DNA from: Pieris napi
Lineage: Eukaryota > Arthropoda > Insecta > Lepidoptera > Pieridae
DNA length: 64,000 bases
Direction: 5' to 3'
Assembly (NCBI RefSeq): GCF_905475465.1
Contig: NC_062234.1
Span: 13,973,001 to 14,037,000 of the forward strand
The translations under genes and the position numbers were made by a program. Of this stretch, positions 59,580 through 64,000 are shown piece after piece. The notes beneath the pieces are model-generated. The model searched no databases. It was not told where the DNA came from and was given only the letters and a program-made list of their open reading frames with translations. Each line of letters starts with the position of its first letter. Position 1 is the first letter of the stretch.

Positions 59580-60292
59580 TCATTTTAAAACATAATCGCT
59601 TGGGTACTCCATAACTTTGGGGAATTTTTGTACTTCTTCTTCAGGTATATGATCTAATCTAGTAGGCACTAAACGCAGTTGTCGAATTTGGTTTGTTACA
59701 TTTTGTTTTACATCATCTGGTATCTCTTCTCCTGGGTATATAAATAATCTTTGCATTGTGTGCCGTCTCTGAAGGTTTCCCTGCATCGCTCTGTATACTG
59801 CCTTCTTAATTATCTATAAGAATATTAATAATTTATTATAAATACTATTTCTACAGACACTAAGAAATTGTCAGATCTCACAAATCAACAGTGTGATAAT
59901 TTTAATAAACTCTCACCATAGTTGGGTCCTTGTTATGAACTTCCCAAGCTAGAGTCCAAGAAGCTCCACCAGGGTAGCCCGTATGGTGGAAATATGCGCG
60001 TTTCCGCCATTCATCACCTCTTAAAGCTATATCTCTGCTATTGATACAAACAACAACATCTCCACAATCGTTCATAGGATGGTAAATCGGTTTATGTAAA
60101 CCCATCAAATACTTTTTAATTAAATTGGCTGACTGGTATGGATCCTGCCACTTGCAATCAAAAACATGCCAAGTACGAGCAAAAGTAGCCCATTGCTAAA
60201 ACAAACACAATCAAAAGTTAATGAACACAGAAATTTAAATAGATCATTTTCTGTTGATTACTACGAACCTGTACTCGTTTCGCTGCAGACAT
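59580..60292 (-). CDS. mRpL13: Mitochondrial ribosomal protein L13 (uL13m), 178 aa
   Basis: Three exons: 60292-60269 (8 codons), 60195-59917 (93) and 59813-59580 (77 plus stop), all phase 0. Junctions are GTACAG|GTTCGT, TTTTAG|CAATGG, ACTATG|GTGAGA and CTATAG|ATAATT. The protein starts MSAAKRVQQWATFARTWHVF, as uL13m proteins do. It carries GLHKPIYHPMNDCGDVVV and the hallmark HTGYPGG loop (exon 2), then IIKKAVYRAMQGNLQRRHTM and RLFIYPGEEIPDDV (exon 3). The length equals that of human MRPL13 (178 aa), so the gene looks complete. The product is a structural component of the large mitoribosomal subunit. It lies tail-to-tail with the acidic protein gene and co-directional with the LTA4H-like gene. 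Confidence 0.95.
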
Positions 60293-60448
60293 TTTTAATG
60301 TTTATTATCCCTATTACTTATGTATCTTATTTATAATATTAAATAAATTATTATTGAAAAAAAAATAGTATTGCAAAATTTAATATTTCTAGGTTATTTA
60401 CTATTTTTAATCCGCGAGCAGATGACAACAATCAACATCCCTTCTTAC

Positions 60449-61143
60449 CAGTGTTCACAACCTGAAGCCAGCTGCCAGGCAGTTATCGTACCAGGGCCTT
60501 AAAATTATCGTATTTGTGATCCATATACGATAAATTATCGTACAGTCAGGTAAAATAGCTAAAAATACTTTAAAAATCATATGAAACGTGAAAATAAAAT
60601 GTTGCAAACGATTTATAGTTTAAATCTTGTAAACTTGTGTTTTTCAAATTGAAAAAAATAATAATAATTCAATCTCTTCCGTCAAAGAGGAACAAAAATA
60701 CGCAATATTTTCTCGTTGAACAATATGGTGTTCGCTCTAAGTGATATACCTATTGTCCGTAAACATCGCATATTATTTTTATCACTTAAAATTCGTCAGG
60801 TATTAAAATGTTATCGAAGACTTCCAAATCTGTGTCACCATACAAATCGTGAATTTTTTGGCTGTGCATTCTGATGCGTTTTTGTGTTTGTACATTAACG
60901 CTTTGTTCATCTGCTGTAGTTGCCTTGTGACAGCATAAGTTCCTAATAGAAAAATAAGCCAATAGATGGCACTGACACTAAAAACTGTAATTGTTATTGG
61001 GCTATCTGTGTAATCATCAAATTTTTTATCAGACTGAAAATTATCGTAAAATCTGCGTACGATAGTCATGTACCATCGTACATCGTACGTAGTTATGAAA
61101 TTATCGCAAATGTACGATAATTATCGTACGGTTGTGAACCCTG
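60449..61143. mobile_element. 695-bp hAT-type element with 8-bp target duplication
   Basis: Ends CAGTGTTCACAACC and GGTTGTGAACCCTG are inverted repeats of the hAT type, flanked on both sides by CTTCTTAC (60441-60448, 61144-61151). Subterminal regions are packed with TATCGTA/TACGATA motifs (e.g. ATACGATAAATTATCGTACA near 60526; GTACGATAATTATCGTACGG near 61112). No transposase; an 88-codon minus-strand frame at 60803-61069 has no recognised domain. Confidence 0.9.
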
Positions 61144-61154
61144 CTTCTTACCGG

Positions 61155-62085
61155 TGGCAGTGACAAATTACAAGCTTTATTTACAAAATGGATTGATGAT
61201 AGCTGCCAAATGCCAATGATGGCTGTTTCCGTGTTTAATCAGTTTAAAAGGGTTAAAGACTTTGTTTTTAAGTACTTTATAAACTGACTTACCACGTTTC
61301 ATTCATTATTTCATTCCACGGCACGCCTTTTATTTCGAGGGGGAGGATGTTAGGGGGATGTTTTTAACGTTTTCGTATAGGTACTCCGAAATCGAATAGC
61401 GGAAAATTGCCGCTTGTGTTTCTTTGTATCTGAAATTTGGCAAGGCAAGAAAATTTATTTCTATTCACTTGGGCAACAGACCGGCAACTGGACTCACGGT
61501 CTCGATCTTCAACTTTCATACCACGAAAAAGTCGACGGTCAACAAAACGGGCGGTGATAGAGGGCGGTAGTGTTGCGGTCTATTGTCGAAGTTTGGTCAA
61601 AACATAAACTGAATTGTTTGGACTAACTAACGCTATGCTGAAAAATTTTAAGTATGGTTTTGGACTTTCAATACGTCGGACATATAGGAAAAATTATATC
61701 CGGTATTTTTAAGCGCAATACTTGTTACTCTTAAATCATTTTGTATTCAATAAATTCTCTGTTTTTTTTTAAGTAAAATTCGGTGTGTCGTATAACAGTT
61801 CGAAGGACTTTTTTCCTAATTCTCATGAAGACAGCTTCAAACCCACCTAACTCGCGGTAGCTGATATATTATGTCATGTTTCTGTATACCTGAGTTTATT
61901 GATTTAGGGTCTTTCTTATGACCACTTTATATTTAAATACTTACTAGTTTATTCGGTAGATACATATTTCAATCAGACACTTGAATAAATTAAGTCTTCT
62001 TTAGAAATATTACTGATTAGATGGACATTTTTAGACCATTAATTCACTAAAAATATGAATGATAAAGAAATAGAGTTCTTTAGAT
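61155..62085. other. Gene-free stretch
   Basis: No supported gene. 61300-61600 is somewhat less AT-rich but shows no coherent coding signal. Confidence 0.4.
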
Positions 62086-62086
62086 T

Positions 62087-62525
62087 TTTTTATATAGAAC
62101 AAACGGTAAACGGCCCTCACCTGATGCTAAGTGATACCCATGGACACTCAACGCAAGTGGGCTTGCGAGTGCGTTGGCCTTTTGGGAGCGTTCAAGAATT
62201 ACGTAACGAATTTTGCGATTTGTAAAACGTTACGATACGGGGCGGGGATTGAATTACGCGTTATTGTTAATATTATTTTCGACTTTCTTTACACCACATA
62301 ATGGTAACTTTTAGGTATAGTCACTAGGTGGTCACGAAACGTTTTACTTGGGTACAGAAAAACGTTACGGCGCGTTACATGGGGGCATCAAAAATCTCCA
62401 AAATTTGCGTGACGTAATACCTGAACGCTCCCTTAAGAATTGGCAGGTCTTGAAGGACCCTAATTCGAATTGGTTCAGAAATACTTCAGTGGGCTTCATC
62501 TGGTTCTATATAGTGGTGTAGAAAA
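62087..62525 (-). mobile_element. Non-LTR retrotransposon 3' end, family C copy 3 (interrupted)
   Basis: On the minus strand: CTTCAAGACCTGCCAATTCT, then (after the insertion) GGCCAACGCACTCGCAAGCC, GAGTGTCCATGGGTATCACT and GCATCAGGTGAGGGCCG, ending in TTTGTTCTATATAAAAA. This is the same 3' end as 21040-21318 and 22690-23105. It is split by the MITE at 62184-62432. Confidence 0.7.
62184..62432. mobile_element. 249-bp MITE nested in family C LINE
   Basis: GGGAGCGTTCAAGAATTACG starts the left arm and CGTAATACCTGAACGCTCCC ends the right arm. The TIRs have two mismatches over 20 bp. Flanks are TTT on the left and TTA on the right. Comparison with uninterrupted family C (TTCTTAAAAGACC in inverse) shows where it landed. 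GGG ends and a 3-bp TTW site suggest PIF/Harbinger. Confidence 0.75.
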
Positions 62526-62570
62526 ACTGCTTTGACACGCTCAGAATATAAAATATGATTAATAAACTCA

Positions 62571-62576
62571 TTTATT
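62571..62576 (-). other. Poly(A) signal of the LTA4H-like gene
   Basis: AATAAA on the minus strand, about 75 bp after the stop codon. Confidence 0.55.
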
Positions 62577-62650
62577 TTTTAAAACAATACATTTGTATAA
62601 TAGAAAACAAATTGCATAAATATTTACAGTACACTTGTAGAAAATGGAAT

Positions 62651-63697
62651 CTACTCGTTGAGATGCAAATCTTTTCTTATAGTGTAAGCCGATACGTGCA
62701 TCATATTTGCCTCATTTTTGAGGAAATTTTCAATGGCTCTCTCCCGCACAGCTTCCCAATTATATAAATCTCTGTAGATAGGTCTGACATATTTCATGCG
62801 GCCTTGGTTATTAACAAACTGCAGGGCATCACTCAATTTGCTTTCATCTCGGCTTCTAATACATAATCTCAGCCAACGGTAGACAATTTCAGAATTTTTG
62901 CTTGTGTCAATATTGTATTTTTTTCCCATATTTCTTAGTCTGTCTAGAGGAAGTGGGTCTTGATCAATGAGAGCTTGCAGGAAATTAATCATCTGTTGAG
63001 GAGTAAATGTCAGGACATTGCTGTATTCCAAAGTACTGCTAGTATCATTCACTTTGGCCAGAAGTACTGTAACATCTTTGGTCATTGATGTGTCGTACCT
63101 GGAAAAAAAAAATTACACTTATATATTTATTTATTAACACTTCGTTGCATACAGTAAAATTAAAATTATTAAAAAAAGGCGGGCAACTGGCGAACTAATT
63201 GCTATCGAGCGATATCTTCCAGGCATCCACTGTGAGAAAAAAAATTTAAAGATAAGCGCAAGAAGTGCAAATATACATAAGACAAATAGTTATTTAGACA
63301 AAACTAATGGAACAAAGCAATTAACATACGTATATGTAAACAGTGAAAGCGACAAAAATAAAAAATATATGTTGATATAAGCTATAATTCCTAATATGAG
63401 AAGTATTTTAATCCTAGCAATAGCTTTTTATTAGACAAAATTGTGACTATGTGGGCGTAAAACGAAGCTTCAGGGATACATTATATTTCGCGACCTAAAG
63501 CATTATTTTATATAATATTACTTACGCGGGAATAACTGGCGGCATTCCAGATTTGTGAAGCCAAGTTGTCCAGTCGACACCTTTCATGGCTTCATTGTCT
63601 TTGAAATAGTCCAATAAGTAGGCTTTAAACTGGTCCGTGTCTATGGATTGTCGCTGGAATTTGTCCAGGTACGAACGGAGGAAATCATCAAATACCT
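62651..63697 (-). CDS. Leukotriene A4 hydrolase-like M1 aminopeptidase, C-terminal exons (partial)
   Basis: The last two exons of a larger gene: 63697-63526 and 63098-62651, joined as CCCGC|GTAAGT ... TTCCAG|GTACGA. About 206 residues of the C-terminus are encoded. The first exon carries VFDDFLRSYLDKFQRQSIDT and VDWTTWLHKSGMPPVIPAYD, the end of the catalytic region linker. The last carries FTPQQMINFLQALI and the helical C-terminal domain with RWLRLCIRS and NQGRMKYVRPIYRDL. In human LTA4H the GRMKF segment holds Arg563 and Lys565, which bind the substrate carboxylate; both positions are conserved here (GRMKY). The zinc site (HExxH...E) lies in upstream exons beyond the right edge. Insect members act as cytosolic aminopeptidases; whether they make leukotriene B4 is not established by sequence. 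Length and ending fit the family (about 610 aa in full). Confidence 0.92.
63176..63300 (-). mobile_element. Fragment of the GGTTGCCTGGAAG family in the LTA4H-like intron
   Basis: The reverse complement reads GGATGCCTGGAAGATATCGC then TCGATAGCAATTAG, matching 571-815. Confidence 0.5.
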
Positions 63698-64000
63698 CTG
63701 AAATATTAATATTTATTTTATATTAGAAATTAAACATTTTTAGATATTAATTATTTAACAAAAATTTATGTTGGCTTATGAACTAAACAAAAATATACTA
63801 CTTATAATAAACTTGTTTTCGTATAACGTGATTTCTTTCCCTCAAATAACGCGGAATATCCCCATATAAAACGGAGATTTTTCAAGTTATATTTCTGTAG
63901 TGTGGAATTTATAATAATTTCTCAAGTCTATAATTAGTTTGCGCACCTTCAATTGTGTGGTTATAAAATGAAACTAAAGATTTTTATAATTCGTGTTCCT

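Noticed and set aside
60803..61069. 88-codon minus-strand frame as a host gene
   Set aside because: It lies wholly inside a hAT-type element, has no recognised domain and no visible splice or poly(A) signals.
1..64000. CRISPR array, phage, integron or bacterial defence system
   Set aside because: No regularly spaced repeats and no prokaryotic gene organisation; all conserved genes are intron-bearing animal genes.

Overview
The window reads as nuclear DNA of a moth or butterfly (Lepidoptera). It is AT-rich, the genes have short exons with GT-AG introns, and it carries lepidopteran-style repeats: tRNA-derived SINEs, Helitron-like elements ending in CTAG, 5'-truncated non-LTR retrotransposon tails, and MITEs. 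The species cannot be named from the sequence alone. No bacterial-type operon, CRISPR array, rRNA gene or bona fide tRNA gene was seen. Layout: about 1-34,500 is gene-poor and repeat-rich. It holds fragments of many transposable-element families and one GC-rich island (30.2-31.35 kb) that may be a promoter or first exon of a gene whose body is not recognisable here. From 34.5 to 42 kb there are two small minus-strand genes, each with a TATA-like box, a short non-coding first exon and the start codon just inside exon 2. One is a 114-residue protein without signal peptide. The other is a 149-residue secreted proline-rich protein. From 45.3 to 55.6 kb lies a head-to-head pair of conserved housekeeping genes: PRRC1 (minus, 8 coding exons, 361 aa) and a sorting nexin 1/2 orthologue (plus, 10 coding exons, 465 aa). 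From 58.3 to 64 kb come a secreted acidic orphan protein (plus, 189 aa), the mitochondrial ribosomal protein gene mRpL13 (minus, 3 exons, 178 aa), and the last two exons of a leukotriene A4 hydrolase-type M1 aminopeptidase that runs off the right edge. Functionally the conserved genes are independent housekeeping genes: endosome/retromer sorting (SNX1/2), ER-exit/PKA-linked PRRC1, mitochondrial translation (mRpL13) and peptide trimming (LTA4H-like). The three small genes look lineage-specific, and I assign them no function. The most interesting observations are: (i) the splice donor of SNX exon 6 coincides exactly with the left edge of a dispersed repeat that itself carries GTAAGTGCG; (ii) a nearly identical 100-bp GATAA-containing block present both next to the promoter of the 114-aa gene and 2.3 kb upstream of it; (iii) a 928-bp terminal-inverted-repeat element with repeated internal copies of its terminal motif; (iv) a hAT-type element with a perfect 8-bp target duplication; and (v) a dense G-quadruplex motif on the template strand of the proline-rich exon. 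All calls were made by reading the sequence; no database search was run.
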